A stretch of DNA of 64,000 bases. Source: Hymenobacter amundsenii. Lineage in GTDB: Bacteria; Bacteroidota; Bacteroidia; Cytophagales; Hymenobacteraceae. The translations under genes and the position numbers were made by a program. The notes under the pieces were generated by a model. That model was not told where the DNA came from, did no database searches, and saw nothing but the letters and a program-made list of their open reading frames with translations. The stretch covers positions 1 to 64,000 of the forward strand of contig NZ_NIRR01000010.1 in the NCBI RefSeq assembly GCF_002204745.1. Reading direction: 5' to 3'. Below are positions 10,379 through 18,275 of the stretch, one piece after another. Within the stretch, counting starts at the first letter, position 1; each line of letters opens with the position of its first letter.

Positions 10379-10492
10379 TTACTGGCAGCGCACCACGAAG
10401 TACGCCACGGCCGCTACCAGTGCCACCGAGCCAAAGCGCAGTGCCAGAAACACCCAGGCCGGTAGTTCGGGTTTTTGGGGCGGGGAGGGCAT
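10379..10492 (-). CDS. Small single-pass membrane protein (37 aa)
   Basis: ATG at 10492 opens a 37-codon frame ending 9 bp before the NUDIX start. The product begins MPSPPQKPELPAWVFLAL, with a Pro-rich cytoplasmic N-terminus. One hydrophobic helix of about 20 residues follows (WVFLALRFGSVALVAAVAYF), and the end is VVRCQ. Third-position G+C and spacing suit a real small gene; homologues would have to be shown. It may be a membrane partner encoded with the NUDIX hydrolase. Confidence 0.5.
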   Translation of the reverse strand: MPSPPQKPELPAWVFLALRFGSVALVAAVAYFVVRCQ

Positions 10493-10548
10493 AGTAGGGG
10501 GAAATTAAAGGTGCGTGACGTCTCAGGGATTCGGGCTGAGTTCAGCCG

Positions 10549-11730
10549 TTATTTGAGCCAGATAGTAGGTTGAGGATTAGGAAGCAGGTCGGTGGTGAGG
10601 CGGGCAGCAGGCAGGACCCGGACGTGGCCGGTTTTCGAATCCAGGCTGATATCAATGTAGCTGACAACCGGAATGTTCTCGTAGCTGGCCGGCTGCCAGA
10701 CCGGTAAACCGGCTACCAGCCTGCGCACCACTTCGCGCAGGGCCGGCGTATTGGAGGAGAAATCAAGATAACGACCCCTGGCATCTATGTTGCAGCGGAC
10801 GGTTGCGATGGGGGGCAGCGTAGCATACCACGACGATTCGCGGTAACGGGTGAGGCGCTGAGCGAGGCGGTCGGCCCACCGGCGGGAGCCAATAGTAACG
10901 CTTGGCAGCCGGAACACGGTCTTCAACAGCTCAAACTGGCTTCGTTGGCGGCTTTCGACGCAGTTAAGGCCCAAAAGTAAGAACTGGGCTCGCAGAAAAG
11001 GAGCCGGATCTTCGAGCGGCAGCCGGGAAGAAACCCGGTAGTCGGACCCACTGGCCTGTGCCTGGGCCAGATGACCGTGGCGGAATATGCCGGCCTCGAA
11101 TTCCTCGGTAGTGGCCAATTCCTTGCTCTGCAGAAAGTAGGCTTTCCAGGTGCCATCCATAAGGCCCTGGCGAACGGGGCCAACGGCTAGCAGACCCTGT
11201 TCGGTGCGAGTACGCCATTGGCCGGTGCCGTTTACCACTCGCTGCACTCCAGTAGAGTCCCAGTAAGCAATGGTCCGAAACTTGTTTTCGTCCAGCAGGA
11301 AGAGCAGCGTTTGATGAGGCTGGCCGTTAGGATACCAGTATTGCCAGTTGCCACTGCGCTGGTTTTGTAGCATCTGCCCCTGCGCGGCGGTTTGGCCGCC
11401 CGAATAATACAGCGTAACAGGGCCATTCATCTCTCCGTCCTGATAGCTAAGTTGGGCCAGCAGGCTACCATCGGAAACGCGGTAATCGGATACCACCCCA
11501 ACGAAGTTGCCGGTCGTATCGATTCGGGCCAACCGCTTGATAACGGCGCAGCCAGCCTCGGATAGCTCGTATTTCTCGTTGAAAAAAAACGCGCTAGAGT
11601 CCTTGGTCAGGCTCTGAACGCAGTTGGCCAGTACGGCTCGCTGAGCCAACGCGGGCCGGAGAACTCCCCCGCCGAGTAGCACTAGTAGCAACAACCTAAA
11701 GCCCAGGTTTTTCCTAGCAAAGTTGTTCAT
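10549..11730 (-). CDS. Exported MORN-repeat-like protein
   Basis: This 393-residue protein has a signal peptide (GFRLLLLVLLGGGVLRPALA-QR). Residues ~85-225 contain MORN/YwqK-like repeats: DGEMNGPVTLYYSGGQTAAQGQM, QRSGNWQYWYPNGQPHQTLLF and RQGLMDGTWKAYFLQSKELATTEEFEAG. The C-terminal ~90 residues (IATVRCNIDARGRYLDFSS...VSYIDISLDSKTGHVRV) look like the compact TonB-C-like domain often found on Bacteroidota envelope proteins. It is likely periplasmic or on the outer membrane. The function is unknown; the 'YwqK antitoxin' label often given to such repeats should not be taken as toxin-antitoxin evidence. Confidence 0.7.
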   Translation of the reverse strand: MNNFARKNLGFRLLLLVLLGGGVLRPALAQRAVLANCVQSLTKDSSAFFFNEKYELSEAGCAVIKRLARIDTTGNFVGVVSDYRVSDGSLLAQLSYQDGEMNGPVTLYYSGGQTAAQGQMLQNQRSGNWQYWYPNGQPHQTLLFLLDENKFRTIAYWDSTGVQRVVNGTGQWRTRTEQGLLAVGPVRQGLMDGTWKAYFLQSKELATTEEFEAGIFRHGHLAQAQASGSDYRVSSRLPLEDPAPFLRAQFLLLGLNCVESRQRSQFELLKTVFRLPSVTIGSRRWADRLAQRLTRYRESSWYATLPPIATVRCNIDARGRYLDFSSNTPALREVVRRLVAGLPVWQPASYENIPVVSYIDISLDSKTGHVRVLPAARLTTDLLPNPQPTIWLK

Positions 11731-11828
11731 ATATCTGGGATGAATAAGAGCTAATGGAATTGGTAAGATACGTTGGCAAGCTCAGTATACCGGGCTGCTC
11801 AAGCCCTTACTACTAAGCCCTAATGGCA

Positions 11829-11926
11829 GGCATAGTTTACCGCCGCCATTGGCAGAGGCGCTCCACGTCGGCTTTGCGGAACTGCTCGATGCCGGGGTTG
11901 ATGGCGGCGGCCGAGGCAGTTGCGTG
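11829..11926 (-). pseudogene. Remnant of a pfkB 3' end
   Basis: On the minus strand, about 100 bp immediately after the DUF808 stop align without gaps to the last codons of the phosphofructokinase gene at 12933. The remnant reads AINPGIEQFRKADVERLCQW where the intact gene reads TMNPGTELFKKADVDKLYQW, with 13 of 24 codons specifying the same residue. A TAA stop replaces a CAA codon. The homology ends abruptly at the DUF808 gene, so only the 3' tail of a second copy survives. Confidence 0.75.
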
Positions 11927-11929
11927 GTT

Positions 11930-12853
11930 TTACTGCTGTTGCGGGCGTAGCTTCTTCACTAGCCCCACCAGTTTCTCCACTACCAGCCCAATGAGCAAAC
12001 CGCCAATAGCGCAGCTCAGGGCTTTGGCCAGCCAGGCCACCACCGGCAGGTGGGCCAGGGCCACTTCCAGCTCGTGCAGCAAATGAGCCGTGAACGGAAT
12101 GCCGTGGGCAATGATTTCGGCTCCCACCCAGAGCATGGCCGTCGTGCCTACGTAACTCAAAATCTGCAGAAAATGGGGCATGAAGCGCACGATGCCGCGG
12201 CCTAGCTTCTGGGTGGTGGGGTGGTGCACATCCTGGGCCAGGTGGAGGCCCACGTCGTCGGCCTTCACGATGAGGGCCACAAACCCGTACACGGCCACGG
12301 TGATAAATACGGCCACGGCCACCATCACCACAATCTGGTTGACGATAGCCTGGCCGGAAACCTCACTGTAGGCAATGGCCATAATTTCGGCCGACAGGAT
12401 GATATCGGTGCGCACGGCGCTGGCCACGCGCTGCTGTTCCAGCTCCTGGGGCGTAATCACGGGCAGATCCTCGACTTTGGCAGGACCGTCGGCGGGCGAG
12501 CTGAACAGCTCGTGGACTTTCTCGTAGCCCTCGAAGCACAGGTATGCTCCGCCCAGCATAAGAATGGGCGTGATGGCCCAGGGAGCGAAATAGCCCAGCA
12601 CCAGCGCCGCCGGACTCAGCAGCACCAGTTTGTTGAACAGTGACTTGCGGGCTATCTGGTAAATGATGGACAGCTCCCGGGCAGGGTCGAGGCCGACGAC
12701 GTACTTGGGTGTCACGGCCGTATCGTCGATGACGATGCCGGATACTTTACCGGTGGTTTTGGCCACCTGCGCCGGCACACCATCCAGGCTGGCGGCACTA
12801 ACTTTTACCAGCGCGGAAATATCATCGAGAAGAGCTACCAGACCTGAGGCCAT
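11930..12853 (-). CDS. DUF808 / YedI-type inner membrane protein
   Basis: This 307-residue protein has the DUF808 (YedI) signature: MASGLVALLDDISALVKVSAASLDGV at the start, then KTTGKVSGIVIDDTAVTPKYVVGL and ARELSIIYQIARKSLFNKLVLLSPAALVLGYFAPW. Several membrane helices follow, and the C-terminal KLVGLVKKLRPQQQ tail is charged. The length agrees with the family (~300 residues). The physiological role of YedI proteins is unknown. It lies 79 bp downstream of the pfkB-type gene in the same direction and is followed at once by a decayed copy of that gene's 3' end. Confidence 0.9.
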   Translation of the reverse strand: MASGLVALLDDISALVKVSAASLDGVPAQVAKTTGKVSGIVIDDTAVTPKYVVGLDPARELSIIYQIARKSLFNKLVLLSPAALVLGYFAPWAITPILMLGGAYLCFEGYEKVHELFSSPADGPAKVEDLPVITPQELEQQRVASAVRTDIILSAEIMAIAYSEVSGQAIVNQIVVMVAVAVFITVAVYGFVALIVKADDVGLHLAQDVHHPTTQKLGRGIVRFMPHFLQILSYVGTTAMLWVGAEIIAHGIPFTAHLLHELEVALAHLPVVAWLAKALSCAIGGLLIGLVVEKLVGLVKKLRPQQQ

Positions 12854-12932
12854 ACACTAACGGAAGGGGGGAGGGATGATGATGACTGCTGGTTACGCCC
12901 TAGTGGCGCGGGCGGGAACGCGCCAGGGTATC

Positions 12933-13880
12933 TTATACCTGCGCCGGCATGGTTTGCAGCAGCCATTGGTAGAGCTTGTCCACATCGGCTTTTTTGAACA
13001 GCTCGGTGCCGGGGTTCATGGTGGCGGCGGTGCCACAGGCTACGCCAAAGCGGGCCGTTTCGCGCAAGGTGCGGCCTTCGGATAGCGCGTATACCAGGCC
13101 GGCTACCATGCTGTCGCCGGCGCCAACGGTGCTGCGTTTTTTCACGGAGGGCGCGGGCACGTAGTCGGCCCCCTCGGCCGATACCACGCAGGCGCCCTGG
13201 GGGCCCATGGATACCACCACAATTTCGCACTTGCCGTCAGCCACCAGTTGGTGGGCGGCCCCGGCAATGGCTTCGCTGTCGAGCTCCTCCACGCCAGCCA
13301 TTTTGCTTAGTTCGCCCACGTTGGGTTTGGCCAGGTACACGCCCGCTTCGAGCAGCGCCAGCAACGCCGGCCCCGAGGTATCGACCACCACTTTAACGCC
13401 CATTTCGCGGGCGGCGCGGGCAATTTTCACCAGTAGCTCGGGCTCGACGCCGGGGGGCAGACTGCCGCTGATAACCAGAAAATCGGGCCGCTCTCCCAGC
13501 TCCAGCAGGGCATTGATGACCTGCTGCTGCTCCTCGGGCCGCAACGCTGCCCCGGGCATCCCGAAGCGGTACTGCTGGCCGGTGGAGGCGTCTACCACGA
13601 TGAAGTTCTCGCGGGTCCAGCCTTCGGTTTCGATGGGGCGTTGCTCGATTTCCTCCTGGCTCAGGAGCTGGCGCAGCAGCAGGCCGCTGGGGCCGCCCAC
13701 CGGAAACACGGCCACCGAATCGGTACGCAGCCGCCGCAACGCCCTCGACACGTTGATGCCGCCCCCGCCGGGCTCAAATTTAGGCTTCTCGCAGCGCAGC
13801 TTCTGGTCGGGGATGATATGGTTGGCGGTGGTGCTTTTATCGACCGAAGGATTGAGCGTGAGCGTGACGATGCGCGGCAT
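12933..13880 (-). CDS. pfkB: PfkB-type phosphofructokinase
   Basis: This 315-residue ribokinase-family sugar kinase resembles E. coli Pfk-2: IVTLTLNPSVDKST, KLRCEKPKFEPGGGGINVSRA, QQYRFGMPGAALRPEE, LVISGSLPPGV and VKKRSTVGAGDSMVAGLV, with catalytic Asp256 in GAGD. It phosphorylates fructose-6-phosphate to fructose-1,6-bisphosphate in glycolysis; fructose-1-phosphate or tagatose-6-phosphate kinase activity is the alternative. ATG 13880 is chosen over TTG 13886 because the family starts directly before the first beta-strand (MPRIVTLTLNP). No PTS genes are adjacent, which favours the Pfk-2 reading. Confidence 0.88.
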   Translation of the reverse strand: MPRIVTLTLNPSVDKSTTANHIIPDQKLRCEKPKFEPGGGGINVSRALRRLRTDSVAVFPVGGPSGLLLRQLLSQEEIEQRPIETEGWTRENFIVVDASTGQQYRFGMPGAALRPEEQQQVINALLELGERPDFLVISGSLPPGVEPELLVKIARAAREMGVKVVVDTSGPALLALLEAGVYLAKPNVGELSKMAGVEELDSEAIAGAAHQLVADGKCEIVVVSMGPQGACVVSAEGADYVPAPSVKKRSTVGAGDSMVAGLVYALSEGRTLRETARFGVACGTAATMNPGTELFKKADVDKLYQWLLQTMPAQV

Positions 13881-14046
13881 AAGCAAAAGAGTAACTCGGT
13901 GAAGGAGGGAAGCGGCAGCCGGGGCGGGCCGCTGCGGAACGCTGAACAGTATGAACGGCTAAACATACCGCGAGTTTCTTCGTCTTAAAAGGGGGCGGCC
14001 CACTTCTCGTCGGCACTCCACCATCTTTCCACTACTCAATTTGCGG

Positions 14047-15225
14047 ATGGCTATGCTTCGCACGCTACTCTTTATTACCAGTCTGCTGCTGCTGGTTGGC
14101 CCCGCCCGGGCCCAGCAAACCGTTACCGGCTCCATCCGCTTTGGGGGCGTGGTGCGCGACTACCGCCTCTACATCCCTAGGGCTTACATGGCCGGTGCCC
14201 AGGCCGTACCGCTGCTGCTGAATTTGCACGGCTACGGCTCTAACGCAACCGAGCAGGAGCAGTACGGCGACTTCCGCGCCATTGCCGATACGGCCAACTT
14301 CCTGGTTGTGCACCCCAACGGGACTATCGACGGCAGCAACAACCGCTACTGGAATACCTTCCTGCCTTATGCCCTCGGCGGCCCCGACGATGTGGGGTTC
14401 CTGAGCGCCCTTATCGACTCGCTCAGTGCCAAATACCGCATCAATGCCCAGCGCGTGTACAGCACCGGCATGAGCAACGGCGGCTTCATGAGCTACGAGT
14501 TGGCCTGCCGGCTCAGCAATCGAATTGCTGCCATTGCCTCCATTACGGGCAGCATGGCCGCCAGCCACGTGGCTGCCTGCGCGCCCACCCGGGCAGTGCC
14601 GGTGCTGGAAATCCACGGCACGGCCGATGGCACGGTACCCTACGCCGGCAATGGCGTATTCGTGCCCATTCCCGACCTGGTAGCGGCCTGGGCCCAGCGC
14701 AACGGCTGCAACCCCACGCCCGTCATCACCCAACTGCCCGACCTCGACCCCAACGACGGCAGCATGGTCGAACGGCAGGTATTCAGCGGCGGCCGCAACG
14801 GCAGCGTGGTCGAGCATTACCGCATCATTGGGGGCGGCCACACCTGGCCCGGTGCCCCAATCAACATCGGCATCACGAACCGCGACATTGATGCCAGCAA
14901 GGTGGTGTGGCGCTTTCTGCGCCGCTACCAGCTCGGCGGCTTAGTAACGGCCACGGCCCGCGAACGGGCCAACTCGGCCGAATTCCTGGTGGTGCCGAAT
15001 CCGGTGCGCGATGCCGTGACGTTGCGCTCCACCCTCGGGCCGTTGGAAGCGCGCCGCCTGCGGGTAACCGACGCGGCCGGCCGCGTCGTGCCCGTTAGCC
15101 CCCGCCGTCTCCCCGATGGCAGCCTGCAACTCTCTACTGCGGGCTGGGCCGCCGGTAGCTACTGGCTCCAGGCCGAAGTGAAAGGGCGGGTGCTACAGCA
15201 GCAGCTGCTGAAAACGGCGGAATAA
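14047..15225 (+). CDS. Secreted PHB-depolymerase/feruloyl-type esterase with T9SS domain
   Basis: This 392-residue protein has a signal peptide (LFITSLLLLVGPARA-QQ) and an alpha/beta-hydrolase domain of the LpqC/PHB-depolymerase/feruloyl esterase group. The triad is visible: nucleophile Ser143 in GMSNGG, Asp194 in HGTADGTVPY and His265 in GGGHTWPG, with oxyanion motif NLHGYGSN upstream. Residues ~315-392 form a type IX secretion sorting domain (FLVVPNPVRDAV...GRVV...AAGSYWLQAEV...QQLLK), so the enzyme is exported to the surface or medium. Likely substrates are ester-linked plant phenolics, acetylated xylan or polyesters; the exact one is not inferable. Confidence 0.88.
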   Translation: MAMLRTLLFITSLLLLVGPARAQQTVTGSIRFGGVVRDYRLYIPRAYMAGAQAVPLLLNLHGYGSNATEQEQYGDFRAIADTANFLVVHPNGTIDGSNNRYWNTFLPYALGGPDDVGFLSALIDSLSAKYRINAQRVYSTGMSNGGFMSYELACRLSNRIAAIASITGSMAASHVAACAPTRAVPVLEIHGTADGTVPYAGNGVFVPIPDLVAAWAQRNGCNPTPVITQLPDLDPNDGSMVERQVFSGGRNGSVVEHYRIIGGGHTWPGAPINIGITNRDIDASKVVWRFLRRYQLGGLVTATARERANSAEFLVVPNPVRDAVTLRSTLGPLEARRLRVTDAAGRVVPVSPRRLPDGSLQLSTAGWAAGSYWLQAEVKGRVLQQQLLKTAE

Positions 15226-15266
15226 AGCCGGCTAGTAATAGTAAAACAGATAGGAGAACATGAAGC

Positions 15267-15426
15267 TGTGTAGAGCGTCAGAAGAACGTCATGCTGAGCG
15301 AGGCGAGCGGCGAGTCGAAGCATCTCTACCGCAATACTAATCCTGTCGCCTGCTACGAAGCGGTAGAGATGCTTCAGCTGCGGCTCCGCCTTCGCTCAGC
15401 ATGACGTTCTTCCATCGTTCTACACA
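15267..15426. repeat. Dispersed inverted repeat family A, copy 1
   Basis: Long imperfect inverted repeat. The left arm contains GAAGAACGTCATGCTGAGCG and GTCGAAGCATCTCTACCGC; the right arm mirrors both. The arms extend outward to TGTGTAG / CTACACA. The same core occurs at 34787-34952 and 41394-41541. It is intergenic, between the esterase and the HipA-like gene. Confidence 0.9.
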
Positions 15427-15504
15427 GATTCCATCATTCTTCGCTGCGCGCTGAATGATGTTCTTGCACCTTAAATCCATCGGCTTTCCCTTCCAGCCTT
15501 TCCT

Positions 15505-16290
15505 ATGCCCGACCTTTCCCTGCGTACCGTTGAGATGACGCGCTACGTGATTCCGCTCCGCGAGGGCGGCTCGCTGCCTGCCCTGGTGGAGGCCGATGAT
15601 GGGTTTATGTACGTGGTGAAATTCCGGGGCGCGGGCCAGGGCCTCAAGGCCCTGATTGCTGAGCTGATTGTGGGCGAGCTGGCCCGGCAGCTGGGGTTGC
15701 GGATGCCCGAGCTGGTGTTCATCAACCTGAACGAAGCCTTCGGCCGCACCGAGCCCGACGAGGAAATCCAGGACTTGCTGCGCTTCAGCACCGGCCTCAA
15801 CCTGGCCCTGCACTTCCTGTCGGGGGCCAGCACCTTCGACCCGCTGCTGCTCGATGTGGAGCCCCGGCTGGCCTCGCTCATCGTGTGGCTCGATTGCCTG
15901 ACGCTGAACGTAGACCGCACCGCCCGCAACACCAACCTGCTCATGTGGCACCGCGAGCTGTGGCTCATCGACCACGGCGCGGCCCTGTACGTGCACCACG
16001 CCGGGGCCGGCTGGGCGGCTCCCAAGCCCCGCCCATTTCCGCAGCTCAAAGACCACGTGCTGCTGCCCCAGGCCACTGAGCTGGCCGCCGCCGACGCCCT
16101 GGGCCACGCCCGCCTTACGCCCGCCGTTATCGAGGCCGTAGTGGCCCTAGTGCCCGACGACTGGCTTCAGGAGCCCGACCAGACGCCCGCCGAGCAGCGG
16201 GCCCAGTACGTGCAGTTCCTGTTGGCCCGCCTGGCCGATTCCGCCACCTTCGTTGCCGAAGCCGAAACCGCCCGCCATGCACTTGTTTGA
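15505..16290 (+). CDS. HipA-like kinase-fold protein
   Basis: This 261-residue protein matches the short 'HipA family kinase' seen next to DUF3037 in many bacteria. GGSLPALVEADDGFMYVVKFRGAGQGLKALIAELIVGELARQLG carries the ATP-binding Lys in YVVKF. LIVWLDCLTLNVDRTARNTNLLMWHRELWLIDHGAALY carries the catalytic-loop N-x-D-R-x-x-x-N and the metal-binding D-H-G (in place of DFG or DHA). It lacks the N-terminal HipB-contacting domain of true HipA. The kinase fold is strongly supported; the substrate is unknown. The 3' end overlaps DUF3037 by 14 bp, so the two are translationally coupled. Confidence 0.8.
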   Translation: MPDLSLRTVEMTRYVIPLREGGSLPALVEADDGFMYVVKFRGAGQGLKALIAELIVGELARQLGLRMPELVFINLNEAFGRTEPDEEIQDLLRFSTGLNLALHFLSGASTFDPLLLDVEPRLASLIVWLDCLTLNVDRTARNTNLLMWHRELWLIDHGAALYVHHAGAGWAAPKPRPFPQLKDHVLLPQATELAAADALGHARLTPAVIEAVVALVPDDWLQEPDQTPAEQRAQYVQFLLARLADSATFVAEAETARHALV

Positions 16291-16654
16291 GTACGCCGTG
16301 CTGCGCGTGGTGCCCCGCGTGGAGCGCGAAGAATTTCTGAACGTAGGTGTGATTCTCTACTGCGCCGCCCAGGGTTTCCTCGAAACCCGCTGCCATTTGC
16401 CCGAAGACCGGTTACGCGCCTTCAGCAAAGCCGAACTCGATTTCGATGACCTACGGGCCCGGCTCCGGGCCTTCGAGCGCATCTGCGGGGGCCGGCGCGA
16501 AGGCGGGCCCATCGGGCAGCTGGCGGTGGCCTCCCGCTTCCGCTGGCTCACGGCCACCCGCAGCACCATCGTCCAGACCTCGGCCATCCACCCCGGCCTC
16601 ACGGCCGAACCCGCTGCCACGCTGGCGCAGCTGTATCAGCAATTAGTAGTCTGA
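16277..16654 (+). CDS. DUF3037 protein, partner of the HipA-like kinase
   Basis: This 125-residue protein begins MHLFEYAVLRVVPRVEREEFLNVGVILYC, the DUF3037 signature, and contains LRAFERICGGRREGGPIGQLAVASRFRWLTATRSTIVQTSAIHPGLT. ATG 16277 is used instead of the upstream TTG because the family begins with this methionine. It overlaps the kinase gene by 14 bp. Association of DUF3037 with HipA-like proteins is established by co-occurrence, but its activity is unknown. A toxin-antitoxin or stress-signalling role is inference only. Confidence 0.85.
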   Translation: MHLFEYAVLRVVPRVEREEFLNVGVILYCAAQGFLETRCHLPEDRLRAFSKAELDFDDLRARLRAFERICGGRREGGPIGQLAVASRFRWLTATRSTIVQTSAIHPGLTAEPAATLAQLYQQLVV

Positions 16655-16715
16655 CTTTTAGTTAGATAATAATTTGCTTATATTCCATAAGTCAAGTCAT
16701 TTAACCTAATGCCTT

Positions 16716-16850
16716 ATGGAAGTACGGAGCAAATGGCCCGCTATGCGCGGGTTAAACCGGATGCCCTGGTGGGCCTACGCGCTGTGCATTCCGGGCGTGT
16801 ATGCGCTGGCCTGGGTGCTGCACCTGGTAGGCCTTATTCCGGGACGCTGA
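16716..16850 (+). CDS. Possible 44-aa membrane peptide
   Basis: ATG 16716 opens a frame of 44 codons with a basic N-terminus (MEVRSKWPAMRGLNRMPWW) and one hydrophobic segment (AYALCIPGVYALAWVLHLVGLIPG). An overlapping frame from 16710 is also open, so coding status is uncertain. It stands 15 bp before the hairpin at 16865, which would terminate it. Confidence 0.35.
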   Translation: MEVRSKWPAMRGLNRMPWWAYALCIPGVYALAWVLHLVGLIPGR

Positions 16851-16864
16851 TTTCAGTAGTAAAG

Positions 16865-16935
16865 CCGCTTAAACGCTAACCGGCCCCGCCGCTGTCCTTG
16901 CTGGATAGTGGCGGGGCCGGTTAGCGTTTAAGCGG
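16865..16935. terminator. 26-bp perfect hairpin at the 3' end of a gene
   Basis: Arms 16865-16890 and 16910-16935 are perfectly complementary (26 bp, 19-base loop, core GGCCCCGCC / GGCGGGGCC). The right arm includes the last codons and stop of the gene at 16928-17500, as in the hairpin at 3440-3529. Confidence 0.8.
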
Positions 16936-17500
16936 AAGGGGCGGAGGTTTGCGGGGCAAGTTGTTGCAGCACCCGCAGCAGCAACTGGTAGAGCGCCCGC
17001 AGGCGTTCGGGCTCCAGCACGGCGCGGTCTTCGCTGAACGTGAGCAGCACTGGGGCCCCGAGTTCTTCCGAGGCCGGGGCCAGCGTGAAGCGGGCCGTCG
17101 GGTGGAGTAGCAGCGTGTCGTGGATGGCCGGGTCGGCCAGCAGCTGGCGCAGGGCGCTTTGGTTGTTGGTCGTGATGATGAAGGTTTTGTCGAGGTCGGC
17201 AAAGCCCAGCTGCACATCTTCGAGGCCCAGCAGCTTCCCGATTTCGTGTACCCAATCCTGCTCGTGGAGAGCGAAGTGCAAGGCGGGCGGTCCGGGCACG
17301 ACCGCCGTGAGCGTCGTGATTTCGTAGCCACCCTCGAAACCGCCGCCCAGGTCGATATCCAACTCCAGCCGGATGCAGTAGGGCGGCTGGCAGATATCAG
17401 CCCGGTAATCGAACAGGTCGGGCTGGCTGTTGAGGTCGGCCGTTACCTGCTCCCAGAGGGCAGCTTCGGAATCGGCGGAAAACGTGCGAATGGCATCCAT
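16928..17500 (-). CDS. Hypothetical cytoplasmic protein
   Basis: This 190-residue acidic protein has no signal peptide or membrane segment. It begins MDAIRTFSADSEAALWEQVTADLNSQPDLFDYRADICQPPYCIRLELDIDLGGGFEGG, with alternating strand and helix character, and ends in a helical region (LRALYQLLLRVLQQLAPQTSAPSA). I do not recognise the family. The mixed alpha/beta pattern and lack of catalytic motifs suggest a binding or adaptor protein. The last codons lie inside a hairpin. Confidence 0.65.
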   Translation of the reverse strand: MDAIRTFSADSEAALWEQVTADLNSQPDLFDYRADICQPPYCIRLELDIDLGGGFEGGYEITTLTAVVPGPPALHFALHEQDWVHEIGKLLGLEDVQLGFADLDKTFIITTNNQSALRQLLADPAIHDTLLLHPTARFTLAPASEELGAPVLLTFSEDRAVLEPERLRALYQLLLRVLQQLAPQTSAPSA

Positions 17501-17591
17501 GGCAAAGGGGGAAGAGAGTGGATTCTTCCTTCCTACTCCGTGCTTGCCGCCGAGGTTGTGTTCACCAAGCCGGGCGCGGGCGGCCCATAGC

Positions 17592-18275
17592 TTACAGGCG
17601 CAGGCCTATCCGACAGCCTATGGGCAGGTAGGCGCCTGCGTGGCCATAATCGCTAAGGGTAGTAGCGAATTGCTTGTTGGGTAAGGTGGCCCGGGAAAAG
17701 GCCTGCCGCAATCCTAGCCCCAGAAAAAAGTCGAGGAAAAAAGGGCTGCCCGGCATTTCCAGCTGCTGGCCTACAACCACGGTGGCCCCATACCGATTGA
17801 TGACTTCGGTTTGGTCGCGCAGGCGGTGCTCATAGTAGAAAAGGCCGTCGGGCGCTACTTCCTGCTGCCAATTGAACGATTGAAACTGCATTTGAAAATG
17901 CTGGTAGACCAACCCGTAGGCCAGGTATGTGCCTGCCAGCGGGGCTTCGGGCTGGCGGCCCAAATACAGGCGGTGCTGCGCGGCCAGCCCGAAGCCCCGC
18001 ACCCGGTCGGTAGCACCCTCGTGCCGCGCCGACGTCAGGTCGTTGACCGGGCCCCGGTAGAACTGGGGCGTAAAGACAATAGTTTGCCGGCCGCTTTGTC
18101 CGATTCTTCTTTCTGCACTCAGGTGGTAGCCGCTGGCCAACAGCGGTATAAAATCTGCCGACAGGGCCCAGGCGCGCGGGGGCAATGTGGCGGCCGGGGC
18201 GGCCGGCACCGACTGGCCGTGTGCGCCCGCCGCCAGCCCCGCGCTTAGCAGCCCCAGCCCCAGCAACCGCCTCAT
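17592..18275 (-). CDS. Outer-membrane beta-barrel-like protein
   Basis: This 227-residue protein has a signal peptide (RRLLGLGLLSAGLAAGAHG-QS). Alternating amphipathic strands follow, rich in aromatic residues (WALSADFIPLLASGYHLSAERRI, GTYLAYGLVYQHFQMQFQSFNW, INRYGATVVVGQQLEM), ending in LPIGCRIGLRL, a typical membrane-barrel terminal strand. It is the last gene of a three-gene operon, overlapping the upstream LVIVD lipoprotein by 4 bp. It is probably an outer-membrane protein of the DUF3575-like type; this is inferred from pattern rather than a recognised motif. Confidence 0.7.
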   Translation of the reverse strand: MRRLLGLGLLSAGLAAGAHGQSVPAAPAATLPPRAWALSADFIPLLASGYHLSAERRIGQSGRQTIVFTPQFYRGPVNDLTSARHEGATDRVRGFGLAAQHRLYLGRQPEAPLAGTYLAYGLVYQHFQMQFQSFNWQQEVAPDGLFYYEHRLRDQTEVINRYGATVVVGQQLEMPGSPFFLDFFLGLGLRQAFSRATLPNKQFATTLSDYGHAGAYLPIGCRIGLRL

